Positions 54,585 through 63,707 of a stretch of 64,000 bases of DNA are shown here, piece after piece. The stretch is taken from NCBI GenBank assembly GCA_001769535.1, contig MEOH01000026.1, positions 124,001-188,000 of the forward strand. Direction: 5' to 3'. Made by a program: the position numbers and the translations under genes. This stretch comes from Bacteroidetes bacterium GWF2_38_335. Lineage in GTDB: Bacteria; Bacteroidota; Bacteroidia; Bacteroidales; GWF2-38-335. The first letter of the stretch is position 1. Every line of letters starts with the position of its first letter. Under the pieces are notes generated by a model. That model was given only the letters and a program-made list of their open reading frames with translations, did no database searches and was not told the DNA's origin.

Positions 54585-55985
54585 ATGAAAAAACTGTATA
54601 GTGCTTTAGTTATTCTCCTGCTTACCGCAATAATTAGCAATTCATTTGCCGGCGGACATAAAATTAAATTCAAGATTACCGGACTTGCAGGTAAAACAGT
54701 TTATGTTGGCAATCATTATGGTGATAAACAATATATTACTGATACAATAGTAGTGGATGCCCAAAATTATTTTACACTTCAGGGTGAAAAAGAACTTGAG
54801 GGCGGAATTTATTTTGTCCTTAATAAAGACAAACAAATTCTTTTCGAGTTTTTTATTGTGGAACAACAGTTTTCTCTTGAAACCGATACGCTCGATTACA
54901 CTGCACATATGAAAGTTAAAGGTTCTCTTGAAAATGAAATCTACAATAATTTTAATAAATTTTTCTCAGCATCAAGAAAAAAATCCGTGGCTCTTGAAGC
55001 CAGATTGAAAAAAAATCAGAATAATGCCGATTCAACAAAAATTATTAAAGAACTAATTGAAAAAGCAGGAAAGGAACTGCAAACTTACATGGAGGATGTC
55101 ATTAAAAAATATCCCGACTGTCTGCTTACAAAAATATTTCTTATCAATAAACCCATTGATATTCCTGATGCTCCCGATCCCAAAGACACAACATTTGCAT
55201 TAAGATATCACCAAAAACATTATTTTGACTATACCGATTTTAGTGACCCAAGATTACTTAGAACCCCTGTGCTTCACACAAAAATTTATAATTACCTTGA
55301 CAGACTGGTTTACCCAATTCCTGATTCACTTAAAATTGCTGCCGAAATGATCTGCGAAAAATCAAGGGCAAATAAAGAGGTTTTCAGATACGTGGTTTCT
55401 AACCTCACTTATTATTATGAATCATCAAAATATATGGGAATGGATGCGGTTTTTGTGCACCTCGCCGATAAATATTACCTGAAAGGCGAAGCATGGTGGG
55501 CCGATACTGCTATTGTCAATAAAATACAGGACCGTGTAAATAAAATCAAACCAACACTGATCGGTGAAAAAGCCTATAACGTCAATTTTGTTGATACAAC
55601 CCTGGCTAAAATTTATTCGCTTTATGGCGTTAAAGCAGATTACACTCTTGTGTTCCTTTTCGATCCGGGCTGCGGACATTGTAAAACTGTTACCGCCGAA
55701 TTAATGGAAAATTACGACACACTTAAATCTTTAGGCGCCGAAGTGTATGCAATCTGCACTCAGCCCGAAATTGATAAATGGAAAAAATTTATCAGGGAAA
55801 GAAAACTCAAGTGGATTAACGTGGGACCTACAAGCAACGAATACCGCGACTATTATGATGTTTACCTGACGCCAATTATCTATCTGCTGGATAAGGAAAA
55901 ACGTATTGTGGCCAAGAAAATTGATGTGACCCAGGTTAAAGAAATCATTCGCCGTGAAAAAAAGAAAAAAGCGGATAAAGGTTAA
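54585..55985 (+). CDS. Secreted thioredoxin-like protein (DUF4369/DUF5106-type), copy 1
   Basis: 466 residues. Signal peptide ~1-22 (ends NSFAG). An N-terminal beta-rich DUF4369-like domain (~25-115, IKFKITGLAGKTVYVGNHYGDKQY) precedes a helical DUF5106-like region (~115-330), then a thioredoxin-fold C-terminal domain (~335-460) with the redox motif FLFDPGCGHCKTV (CGHC). The organisation resembles periplasmic TlpA/ResA-like disulfide oxidoreductases of Bacteroidota, likely reducing or isomerising extracytoplasmic disulfides. A tandem paralogue follows immediately. Confidence 0.85.
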   Translation: MKKLYSALVILLLTAIISNSFAGGHKIKFKITGLAGKTVYVGNHYGDKQYITDTIVVDAQNYFTLQGEKELEGGIYFVLNKDKQILFEFFIVEQQFSLETDTLDYTAHMKVKGSLENEIYNNFNKFFSASRKKSVALEARLKKNQNNADSTKIIKELIEKAGKELQTYMEDVIKKYPDCLLTKIFLINKPIDIPDAPDPKDTTFALRYHQKHYFDYTDFSDPRLLRTPVLHTKIYNYLDRLVYPIPDSLKIAAEMICEKSRANKEVFRYVVSNLTYYYESSKYMGMDAVFVHLADKYYLKGEAWWADTAIVNKIQDRVNKIKPTLIGEKAYNVNFVDTTLAKIYSLYGVKADYTLVFLFDPGCGHCKTVTAELMENYDTLKSLGAEVYAICTQPEIDKWKKFIRERKLKWINVGPTSNEYRDYYDVYLTPIIYLLDKEKRIVAKKIDVTQVKEIIRREKKKKADKG

Positions 55986-56010
55986 TCCAATCCCTTTAAT
56001 TTTTGTCTGT

Positions 56011-57429
56011 ATGCCTAAAAAACTCTGTGCCACAGAATTTTTTAATGTTAAAAAAACTTTTGTCTTTTTATTGTTCATTTTTTTATATTGCTTTTCAGTT
56101 TATTCTCAAGGACATAATATTTCGGTCGAAATAAAGGGTTATGCAAACAAAACTGTTTATCTTGGTAACTACTATGGCGATAAACAATATATTTCTGATA
56201 CTTTAAAAACAGATTCCAATGGGAAATTTAAAATAATAGGAGAGAAGAACCTTGAGGGTGGAATCTACTTTATTTTAAATACCGAAAAAACCATACTCTT
56301 CGAATTTCTTGTTTCTGAACAAAAATTCTCATTATCAACAGATTCGATTGATTTTAAAAACAATCTGAAAGTTAAACATTCAAAGGAAAATGAGATCTTT
56401 TTTGATTTCAACAGATTTTATGCAGAGAAAAGAAAAACTTTCATGGAATATGAGAAAAGAATTGAGACAAATAAAAACAATCCTGATTCTGTTACAGCTA
56501 TCAAAAGTCTCCTGAAGTCTACAGAAAAAGAAATTCAGGATTACATTGAAAATACCATTAAAAATTACCCTGACGCACTGATTTCCAAGATTTTCAACAT
56601 AAATAAATCAGTCGAAATACCTGAATCGCCTGATAAAAGCGATTCTACATTTGCCCTCAGATATCACCAACAGCACTTTTTTGATCTTACTGATTTCAGC
56701 GATCCCAGACTTCTTCACACCCCGGCACTAAACTCTAAAATATATACTTACCTTGATCGACTGGTTTATCCTGAACCCGATTCCCTGAAAAAAGCTGCTG
56801 AAATGATCTGCGAAAAAGCTAAAGCAAACAAAGATGTGTTCAGATACTGCTTGTCAAACCTCACTTATCATTTTATTACTTCAAACTTCATGTGGATGGA
56901 TGAGGTTTTTCTTCATCTGTATGATAAATATTTTTTGACCGGAGAAGCCACCTGGGCCGATACCTCAGTGCTTAATGAATATAAAAAAATTGCTGACAGA
57001 ATCAGATATAACCAAAAAGGAATGGTCGCTTATAATTTAAATTATATTGATACCAGCCGCACTAAAATATATCCGCTTCATAATATTAAAACTGATTTTA
57101 CCATAGTCTTCTTTTTCGATCCCGGCTGCGGACACTGCAAATCATCAACGGCAGCACTCAACGCTGATTATAATACATTAAGAATGATGGGAGCAGAGGT
57201 GTATGCTGTTTGCACCAAGCCCGAACATGATAAATGGACTAAATTTATCAGAGATAACAAGCTTAAATGGATAAATGTAGGCCCAACCGATATGAAATAC
57301 AAGGATATGTTCAATGTTTATACCGCACCAATTATTTATATCCTGGACAAGGAAAAAAGAATCATTGCGAAAAAACTTGACGCCGCAATGGTTAAAGAGT
57401 TTATTCTCAATTATAACCACGGCCTTTAG
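56011..57429 (+). CDS. Secreted thioredoxin-like protein (DUF4369/DUF5106-type), copy 2
   Basis: I chose the ATG at 56011; the frame opens at 55954 inside the first copy. 472 residues. The signal peptide is unusual in that ~15 polar/basic residues precede the hydrophobic core FVFLLFIFLYCFSVYSQ. The rest is collinear with copy 1: VEIKGYANKTVYLGNYYGDKQY, YHQQHFFDLTDFSDPRLL, and FFFDPGCGHCKSS (CGHC). The two copies are clearly a tandem duplication, with highest similarity around the DFSDPRLL and thioredoxin parts. The last codons and TAG stop overlap a palindrome (57415-57438). Confidence 0.85.
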   Translation: MPKKLCATEFFNVKKTFVFLLFIFLYCFSVYSQGHNISVEIKGYANKTVYLGNYYGDKQYISDTLKTDSNGKFKIIGEKNLEGGIYFILNTEKTILFEFLVSEQKFSLSTDSIDFKNNLKVKHSKENEIFFDFNRFYAEKRKTFMEYEKRIETNKNNPDSVTAIKSLLKSTEKEIQDYIENTIKNYPDALISKIFNINKSVEIPESPDKSDSTFALRYHQQHFFDLTDFSDPRLLHTPALNSKIYTYLDRLVYPEPDSLKKAAEMICEKAKANKDVFRYCLSNLTYHFITSNFMWMDEVFLHLYDKYFLTGEATWADTSVLNEYKKIADRIRYNQKGMVAYNLNYIDTSRTKIYPLHNIKTDFTIVFFFDPGCGHCKSSTAALNADYNTLRMMGAEVYAVCTKPEHDKWTKFIRDNKLKWINVGPTDMKYKDMFNVYTAPIIYILDKEKRIIAKKLDAAMVKEFILNYNHGL

Positions 57430-57438
57430 ACCGTGGTT
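57415..57438. repeat. Palindrome spanning the stop codon of the second thioredoxin-like gene
   Basis: AACCACGG (57415-57422), loop CCTTTAGA containing the TAG stop, CCGTGGTT (57431-57438). No T run follows, so it is a weak terminator candidate or a dispersed palindrome inserted at the gene end. Confidence 0.6.
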
Positions 57439-57523
57439 AATATGCCTGAGCATGAATACTAACCTTGAATACCCAACGCCAACAGAAATTTGTAACTTCT
57501 GTTCTGTTATTAATCAGCAAAAC

Positions 57524-57553
57524 TTGCCAAATCCCATATATTCTTTAAATTTG
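57524..57553 (+). promoter_or_regulatory. Promoter of the DUF4301 gene
   Basis: TTG (57524-57526), 19-nt spacer, TAAATTTG (57546-57553): a good match to the Bacteroidota TTTG-N19-TAnnTTTG promoter. Transcription would start near 57560, giving an ~11-nt leader before the ATG at 57571. Confidence 0.6.
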
Positions 57554-57570
57554 AAAAAAAAAACAATACC

Positions 57571-59058
57571 ATGTTTACGGATAAGGATATTAAACAAATT
57601 CAAGCCAAAGGTATAGATGTTTCTTGTGTGGAAAATCAACTTGGAAAATTCAAAACCGGGTTCCCTTTTCTGCCTGTTACTGCCCCGGCAACCATTGGAA
57701 ACGGAATTATCAGACTGAATGAAGATCAGGTCAAAGAATACGGATTATTGTACGATAAGGAAAAGGTACAGCTTGATCCGGTTAAATTTGTCCCGGCTTC
57801 TGGTGCCGCAACAAGGATGTTTAAGTCTTTATTCTCTTATTTAGATGACAGTGTTTTATCATCAGATATTCAGGAGTTTGCTAATAAAATTGAAAACTTT
57901 GCGTTTTACAGCGAACTGAAAAAAAATGCTGAATTGAAATCCATTGATATTTCCAATATTTCAAATTCTGATATTTTAAAGAATGTCATAAAAACTCTTT
58001 TAAATGAAATGGAATACGGTTCTCTGCCAAAAGGTTTACTGAAATTCCATAAATACAACGAATTTTCACGTACATCATTTGAAGAGCATCTGGTCGAAGG
58101 CTTCATGTATTCTGCAACTAACAATAATAACCTGGACTTGCACCTGACTGTTTCACCTGAACATGTTTCAAGGTTTGAAAAGTTGTTTAATCAGATCCGA
58201 GAATGCTATGAAAAGGAATATGGAATTAAAATCAATTTTACATATTCTGTTCAAAAACCATCTACCGACACCATAGCTGCTGATGAACAAAATTTACCTT
58301 TTCGAAACAGTGATGGCAATTTGCTCTTCCGTCCGGGTGGCCACGGAGCACTTATACATAATCTGAATGATATTAATGCCGGACTAATATTTATCAAAAA
58401 CATTGATAATGTAGTTCCTGACAGGTTAAAAGCAATAACCGTTGCTTATAAAAAAGCAATCGCAGGGGTTCTTATTGAAATCCGGAATAAAATTTTTGGT
58501 TTTTCACGAACCATTGACAAATCTGGTTTTACAACCAAGATTATAAATGAAATCAATGAGTTTTATAGAAAAGTGTTGTTTGTGCAAATACCTGAAAACC
58601 GCAGAAATGATAAGGATTTTATCCTCAGGATGCTAAACCGGCCCATTCGTGTTGCCGGAATGGTAAAGAATGAAGGAGAGCCGGGAGGCGGGCCGTTTTT
58701 TGCCCGAAACAACGATGGAACAATTTCTTTGCAGATTGCCGAATCATCACAGCTTGATCTGAAAAACCATGAAATTAAGGAAATGGCAGGCAAAGCCACT
58801 CATTTTAATCCGGTTGACCTTGTAGTTTCAACCAAAAACCATAAAGGTGAAAAATTTGATCTGTTAAAGTTTGTTGATGAAAAAACCGGCTTTATCACTG
58901 AAAAATCACAATCGGGGAAAACGCTAAAAGCTCAGGAATTGCCTGGTTTGTGGAATGGGGCTATGTCGGACTGGAATACTATTTTTGTTGAAGTTCCTCT
59001 AATAACGTTCAATCCGGTAAAAACAATTAATGACCTGCTCAGAGAAACGCACCAATAA
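57571..59058 (+). CDS. DUF4301 family protein
   Basis: 495 residues. The beginning MFTDKDIKQIQAKGIDV and LVPASGAATRMFK-like segment FVPASGAATRMFKSLF (about 75-90), plus HGALIHNLNDINAGLIFIKNIDNV (~265-290) and GMVKNEGEPGGGPFF (~370-384), match DUF4301. The AATRM loop resembles the nucleotide-binding loop of nucleotidyltransferases, so a sugar-nucleotide or nucleotide transferase-type fold is plausible, but activity is unproven. Soluble, no signal. It has its own promoter and shares a bidirectional terminator with xerD. Confidence 0.88.
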   Translation: MFTDKDIKQIQAKGIDVSCVENQLGKFKTGFPFLPVTAPATIGNGIIRLNEDQVKEYGLLYDKEKVQLDPVKFVPASGAATRMFKSLFSYLDDSVLSSDIQEFANKIENFAFYSELKKNAELKSIDISNISNSDILKNVIKTLLNEMEYGSLPKGLLKFHKYNEFSRTSFEEHLVEGFMYSATNNNNLDLHLTVSPEHVSRFEKLFNQIRECYEKEYGIKINFTYSVQKPSTDTIAADEQNLPFRNSDGNLLFRPGGHGALIHNLNDINAGLIFIKNIDNVVPDRLKAITVAYKKAIAGVLIEIRNKIFGFSRTIDKSGFTTKIINEINEFYRKVLFVQIPENRRNDKDFILRMLNRPIRVAGMVKNEGEPGGGPFFARNNDGTISLQIAESSQLDLKNHEIKEMAGKATHFNPVDLVVSTKNHKGEKFDLLKFVDEKTGFITEKSQSGKTLKAQELPGLWNGAMSDWNTIFVEVPLITFNPVKTINDLLRETHQ

Positions 59059-59070
59059 CAATATAAATAA

Positions 59071-59094
59071 AAAAGCCCCTTCCGGGGCTTTTTT
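59071..59094. terminator. Bidirectional terminator between DUF4301 and xerD
   Basis: AAAAGCCCC (59071-59079), loop TTCC, GGGGCTTTT (59084-59092), flanked by T on the plus strand and by A (T on the minus strand). It sits 12 bp beyond the DUF4301 stop and just beyond the xerD stop (59096), serving both convergent genes. Confidence 0.93.
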
Positions 59095-59095
59095 A

Positions 59096-59995
59096 TTATG
59101 ATCTTGGATGATACTGTATAATCGTATTTCGCAGATAATCCTTGTCAAGATGTGTGTAAATCTCAGTGGTAAGGATTGACTCATGGCCAAGCATTTCCTG
59201 AACTGCCCTAAGGTCAGCTCCGCCTTCTATAAGATGGGAGGCAAAGGAGTGGCGCAGGGTGTGCGGACTGATGCTCTTTGATAGTCCTATTTTTTTAGCA
59301 AGATTTTTAATGATGGTAAAAATCATTACCCTTGTAAGTCTGGTACCACGACGGTTAAGGAATAGAATGTTTTCATGTCCTTTCTGAATATCAATTTTCT
59401 TTCTGTAACCTTCCAGATAAAGATTGATTTCATTTACCGCCTTTTTACTGATGGGTATCAGTCTTTCCTTGTTAGCTTTACCTTCAATTTTGATAAATCC
59501 CAGATCAAAATAAAGATTGGTGAGTTTCAATCCGACAAGTTCTGAAACCCTTAAACCACAGCTGTACATTGTTTCCAGCATGGCTCTGTTTCTTTGTCCT
59601 TCGCGCTTGCCAGGTTCAATTGCATCAATTAATGCATCGATTTCTCTTAGTGAAAGTATTTCCGGAAGTTTGCGTCCAATTTTTGGAGCTTCCAGAAGTG
59701 CAGTAGGGTCTTTTATAATCAGGTCTTCTATAAGCAAAAACTTATAAAATGATTTTATTCCTGAAATTACTCTTGCCTGAGTTCTGGAACTCATACCATG
59801 TTCACTGATATGAGCAACAAATTCTTTTAGATGCTTAAGTTCAACCTTTTCAGGAGTAAGCTTAAGCTTTTTCAGCTCAAAGTAGTTTATGAGCTTTTTT
59901 ACATCTGAAATGTAGGCTTCAACGGAGTTCATTGACAGCGATTTTTCCAGTTGTAAATAGTTCTTGTAATTTTCAATCGTTTTTTCCCAATTCAT
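59096..59995 (-). CDS. xerD: Site-specific tyrosine recombinase XerD
   Basis: 299 residues, typical for XerD. N-terminal SAM-like DNA-binding domain ~1-95. The catalytic domain has all expected residues: Arg149 (CGLRVSEL), Lys173 (GKANKERLIP), His245 and Arg248 (SPHTLRHSFASHL), His271 (LGHES) and nucleophile Tyr280 (EIYTHL). It resolves chromosome dimers at dif, working with XerC and FtsK. The context (aroQ divergent, no cargo or att repeats) supports the housekeeping role over a mobile-element integrase. Confidence 0.93.
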   Translation of the reverse strand: MNWEKTIENYKNYLQLEKSLSMNSVEAYISDVKKLINYFELKKLKLTPEKVELKHLKEFVAHISEHGMSSRTQARVISGIKSFYKFLLIEDLIIKDPTALLEAPKIGRKLPEILSLREIDALIDAIEPGKREGQRNRAMLETMYSCGLRVSELVGLKLTNLYFDLGFIKIEGKANKERLIPISKKAVNEINLYLEGYRKKIDIQKGHENILFLNRRGTRLTRVMIFTIIKNLAKKIGLSKSISPHTLRHSFASHLIEGGADLRAVQEMLGHESILTTEIYTHLDKDYLRNTIIQYHPRS

Positions 59996-60043
59996 AATAT
60001 TGTTTTTTATTATTGATTACTAAAATAATTTACAAAATTAATC

Positions 60044-60051
60044 TATATTTG
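60044..60051 (+). promoter_or_regulatory. -7 box of aroQ
   Basis: TATATTTG, a perfect TAnnTTTG match, 27 bases before the aroQ ATG at 60079. No clear -33 box is seen at the standard spacing. Confidence 0.45.
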
Positions 60052-60078
60052 TTTAATTGACATTAAAAAGCAATAATA

Positions 60079-60501
60079 ATGTATATTCAGATAATAAATG
60101 GTCCAAATCTTAACCTTGTGGGTGTACGAGAAAAAAATATTTATGGTAACAAAAACTTTGACGAATATCTGAAAACATTAAATGAACATTATGATAACGT
60201 CAACTTAAAGTATTTTCAATCTAATATAGAAGGCGAGATTATAAACAAAATTCATGAGGTCGGATTTACTTTTGACGGCATCATTCTGAATGCCGGGGGA
60301 TACACTCATACCTCCGTTGCCATCGCTGATGCTGTTAAAGCCGTAAATTGCCCTGTCATAGAAGTTCATATTTCAAATATCCTGTCACGCGAAGATTTTA
60401 GACATAAATCACTGATTGGACCATACTGTAAAGGTTCTGTGATGGGATTCGGACTTGATTCGTACCGGCTTGCTTTAGAAAGTTTTGTTATAAACAAATA
60501 A
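60079..60501 (+). CDS. aroQ: Type II 3-dehydroquinate dehydratase
   Basis: 140 residues, the length of the dodecameric type II enzyme. It dehydrates 3-dehydroquinate to 3-dehydroshikimate in the shikimate pathway. Signatures: NGPNLNLVGVRE with Arg17, catalytic Tyr22 in NIYGN, the NAGGYTHTSVAIADA loop with the catalytic His, and VIEVHISNI. All catalytic residues are in place. Divergent from xerD. Confidence 0.97.
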   Translation: MYIQIINGPNLNLVGVREKNIYGNKNFDEYLKTLNEHYDNVNLKYFQSNIEGEIINKIHEVGFTFDGIILNAGGYTHTSVAIADAVKAVNCPVIEVHISNILSREDFRHKSLIGPYCKGSVMGFGLDSYRLALESFVINK

Positions 60502-60584
60502 TATTTTTCTCCTTTCTCTGCTGAAGGTAATTATTAATACAGCTTAATATTTTTTTGTACCTTTACAGAAATAATTTACATTGA

Positions 60585-61085
60585 ATGTCTGGCTTTATTT
60601 TAAGTTTGATTTTTTGTTCTTTGATGCACCCGGTGCATATTTCATCATTAAATATTGAATACAATGATTCCCGGAAAGCTTTTATCGTTTCTTTTAAAAT
60701 GAATAAGGAAGATTTAGAATCAGCTGTGCAGTTCAAATATAACAAAATTGTTAAAATTTTGGAAAACGAAGATAATAATGAGGCCGATAAATGGGTTAAT
60801 TCATATATTCTTGATAATTTTGCTTTGATAATTAATGATAAGGATAAAACTCGCAACAAATTGAAATTTGTCAGCAAATCAACCGATAATGAATCACTTT
60901 GGTTCATTTATGAGTATAAATTTAATGGCAAACTTAAATCAGTGGTTGTGAAAAACAGAATTTTACAGGATCTTTATATGGATCAGGTAAATTTGCTTAT
61001 CTTTACATATCGCGAAATACAAAATGCGTTTAAATTACGTTATAATGAGAATGTGGCTGAAATAGACCTGAAAAAAGTTTCATGA
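60585..61085 (+). CDS. DUF6702 family protein
   Basis: 166 residues. The N terminus (GFILSLIFCSLMHPVHISSLNI) is hydrophobic and probably a signal; the HPVHIS motif right after it and the following IEYNDSRKAFIVSFKMNKEDLESAV match the DUF6702 pattern of Bacteroidota. A beta-rich remainder. Function unknown; presumably periplasmic. Its stop overlaps the start of the next gene (ATGA), so it is translationally coupled to the large T9SS cargo. Confidence 0.75.
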   Translation: MSGFILSLIFCSLMHPVHISSLNIEYNDSRKAFIVSFKMNKEDLESAVQFKYNKIVKILENEDNNEADKWVNSYILDNFALIINDKDKTRNKLKFVSKSTDNESLWFIYEYKFNGKLKSVVVKNRILQDLYMDQVNLLIFTYREIQNAFKLRYNENVAEIDLKKVS

Positions 61086-63703
61086 GATTAATTTATACTT
61101 CAATATTGTTTTTATTTTGTCTTACTTCCTTTGCAACACACAACAGGGCAGGGGAAATAACCTACGAACATGTTGAGGGTTACAAATATAAATTTACTAT
61201 CCTTACATACACTTACACTCCTAGTCTGGCAAATGCCCAAAGGGATTATCTGCTGGTTTCCTGGGGAGATGGAACTTTATCTGAGGTTGAAAGGATTATT
61301 CAGGAAAGTCTGCCCGATGACTACGACCGAAATACCTATGTGGGTTACCACACATTTCCTGGTCCGGGCACTTTCGAAGTAATTATGTCTGATCCCAACA
61401 GGAACCTTGGTGTGGAAAACATTCCGAACTCTGTAAATGTGGTTTTTTCTATTAAAACTATTCTGCTCATCAATCCTGAAATAGGAAACAATTCTACTCC
61501 GGTACTGACGAATCCACCGGTTGACTGGGCGGCTGTCGGACAAATATTCATTCATAATCCGGCTGCTTTTGATCCTGATGGAGACAGTTTGTCTTACAAA
61601 CTGGGAATTTGTCTTGGTGAAAGTGGTGAAAATATTCCGGGCTACGAATATCCTGAGGCCAGTACTTCATTATACGTTAATTCCATAAACGGTGATTTGG
61701 TTTGGGATGCGCCAGTAGAACCCGGTATTTATAATATTGCCATGTTTATTGAAGAATGGCGGCGTGGTATAAAAATCGGCAAGATTGTCAGAGATATGCA
61801 GATAGAAGTAAAAAGTACCAATAACAAACCTCCAATTATTGAACCACTTGAAGATACCTGTGTACTGGAAGGTACTTTACTTGAAATTCCTGTGTATGCT
61901 TCTGATCCTGATGGCGGAATGATTACACTTTCTGCTTTTGGCGGTCCCTTGCTTTTATCTGATAGTCCGGCATTATTTCCCGTTTCGGAAGGCGATGGAA
62001 CTCTTGTTGACACTTTTGTCTGGCAAACCGTTTGCGCCCATGTCAGAAAAAATCCTTATCAGGTGGTTTTTAAAGTTAAGGATGACGGAACTTGCCCCAC
62101 ATGCGACGAAGATAACCGTGTAAGTCTCGTTGATCAGAAAAACCTTAATATTACAGTTGTCGGTCCGGCTCCCGAAAATCTTGTGCTTACTCCAACAAGT
62201 ACTTCTATTTTTGTTGATTGGGATCAAAGCTCATGCGATAAAGCTGTTGGTTATTTTATTTACAGGAGAATTTCATATTACGGCTTTGTTCCGGAACATT
62301 GTGAAACAGGCGTCCCCGCTTACACAGGTTACACCCTTGTTGCTACAGTGGACAGTCTCATTAATACAAGTTACCTTGATAATAATAACGGAATTGGCTT
62401 ACCTCAGGGTTATGAATATTGCTATATGGTTACTGCCTTTTACCCCGATGGAGCCGAAAGCTATGCTTCTGAAGAAATCTGCACCGACCTTGTAAAAGGC
62501 ATTCCTACCATTACAAATGTTGATGTGATCGAAACTGACCCTGTCGAGGGCATCATTAACGTGATTTGGTCGAAACCTACCGAATTTGATACCCTGCTTG
62601 CTCCGGGACCATACAGATACCTCATTTACAGATCTGAAGGATATTGGGGCGAAAGTCTTGTTTTGATAGATTCTTTAGAAAATTATGAAACCGACACAAC
62701 ATATCTTGATAGCGCATTAAATACATTTGAAAATCCGTATTCCTACAAAATTGAGTTCTGGAACGTCAACGATACTTTAAGATTCCTTATTGGCAGTCCG
62801 CATGTAGCATCTTCCGTATTTATTAATCTTGTGCCCGATGATAATGCTGTTATTATAAACATTAATAAAAACGTTCCCTGGATAGACACTGCTTATGTGA
62901 TTTACCGGAAAAACAACCTTTCAATGGCCTTCGATTCCATTGGCACCACACCACTTATTCAATTCAGGGATTCGGTTTTGCAAAACGGCGAGGAATATTG
63001 TTATAAGGTGAAAACCGCAGGGGGGTATGATGATCCGATGTTTGTTTATCCAATTATAAACAATTCTCAAATCAGTTGTTGCATTCCGGCCGATACAACC
63101 GCACCCTGCAAACCACAGCTTTTTGTTACAAGTTTATGCGACAGCATGGCAAACCGACTCACCTGGACAAATCCCAATCATTATTGTTGCGACGATGTGG
63201 TTTCCTATAAAATATACTATAAACCGGTTTTTACAGCCGCATTTACTTTCCTGACAGCGATAATGAATGTTAATGATACGCTTTATTTCCATTATCCCGA
63301 AAACACCATTGCCGGTTGTTATGTTGTAACGGCAGTTGACTCTTTTAATAATGAAAGTGCTTTTTCAAACTGGGTATGCGTTGATGAATGTACTTATTAT
63401 GTACTTCCAAATGTTTTCACGCCCAATGGTGATGGAATCAATGATCTTTATAAACCGGGACCATATAAATATGTAGATCATGTTGAGATGAAAATTTTCG
63501 ACCGGTGGGGAATTCTGGTTTATGAAACTACCAATCCCGATATCAATTGGGATGGATCTTATATGAAAAACGGCAAGATGGTCACAACCGGAGTTTACTA
63601 TTATATATGCGATGTATATGAAAACCGGCTTACCGGAATAATTCCCCGGAATTTGGTTGGATTCATTCACATCTTTGCTGAGGAAAAAACTAATAACGAA
63701 TAA
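61082..63703 (+). CDS. Large secreted protein with Fn3-like repeats and T9SS type B (gliding-motility-associated) C-terminal domain
   Basis: 873 residues. Signal peptide ~1-18 (ends TSFAT). The N-terminal part (~20-240) begins THNRAGEITYEHVEGYKYKFTI, seen in many Bacteroidota surface proteins. Ig/Fn3-type domains follow at about 245-365 (cadherin-like, with VYASDPDG), 375-475, 480-575 and 665-775. The C-terminal ~95 residues are the CHU_C-type sorting domain: YVLPNVFTPNGDGINDLY, MKIFDRWGILVYET and GVYYYICDV. Such tails direct export by the type IX secretion system and surface attachment. Several Cys pairs occur. Probably an adhesin or surface-scaffold protein; ligand unknown. A TPR gene follows 4 bp later. 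Confidence 0.9.
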   Translation: MRLIYTSILFLFCLTSFATHNRAGEITYEHVEGYKYKFTILTYTYTPSLANAQRDYLLVSWGDGTLSEVERIIQESLPDDYDRNTYVGYHTFPGPGTFEVIMSDPNRNLGVENIPNSVNVVFSIKTILLINPEIGNNSTPVLTNPPVDWAAVGQIFIHNPAAFDPDGDSLSYKLGICLGESGENIPGYEYPEASTSLYVNSINGDLVWDAPVEPGIYNIAMFIEEWRRGIKIGKIVRDMQIEVKSTNNKPPIIEPLEDTCVLEGTLLEIPVYASDPDGGMITLSAFGGPLLLSDSPALFPVSEGDGTLVDTFVWQTVCAHVRKNPYQVVFKVKDDGTCPTCDEDNRVSLVDQKNLNITVVGPAPENLVLTPTSTSIFVDWDQSSCDKAVGYFIYRRISYYGFVPEHCETGVPAYTGYTLVATVDSLINTSYLDNNNGIGLPQGYEYCYMVTAFYPDGAESYASEEICTDLVKGIPTITNVDVIETDPVEGIINVIWSKPTEFDTLLAPGPYRYLIYRSEGYWGESLVLIDSLENYETDTTYLDSALNTFENPYSYKIEFWNVNDTLRFLIGSPHVASSVFINLVPDDNAVIININKNVPWIDTAYVIYRKNNLSMAFDSIGTTPLIQFRDSVLQNGEEYCYKVKTAGGYDDPMFVYPIINNSQISCCIPADTTAPCKPQLFVTSLCDSMANRLTWTNPNHYCCDDVVSYKIYYKPVFTAAFTFLTAIMNVNDTLYFHYPENTIAGCYVVTAVDSFNNESAFSNWVCVDECTYYVLPNVFTPNGDGINDLYKPGPYKYVDHVEMKIFDRWGILVYETTNPDINWDGSYMKNGKMVTTGVYYYICDVYENRLTGIIPRNLVGFIHIFAEEKTNNE

Positions 63704-63707
63704 ATGC

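Noticed and set aside
59096-59995. Tyrosine recombinase considered as integrase of a mobile element
   Set aside because: Sequence and length are those of XerD, neighbours are housekeeping genes, and no att-like repeats or cargo were seen.
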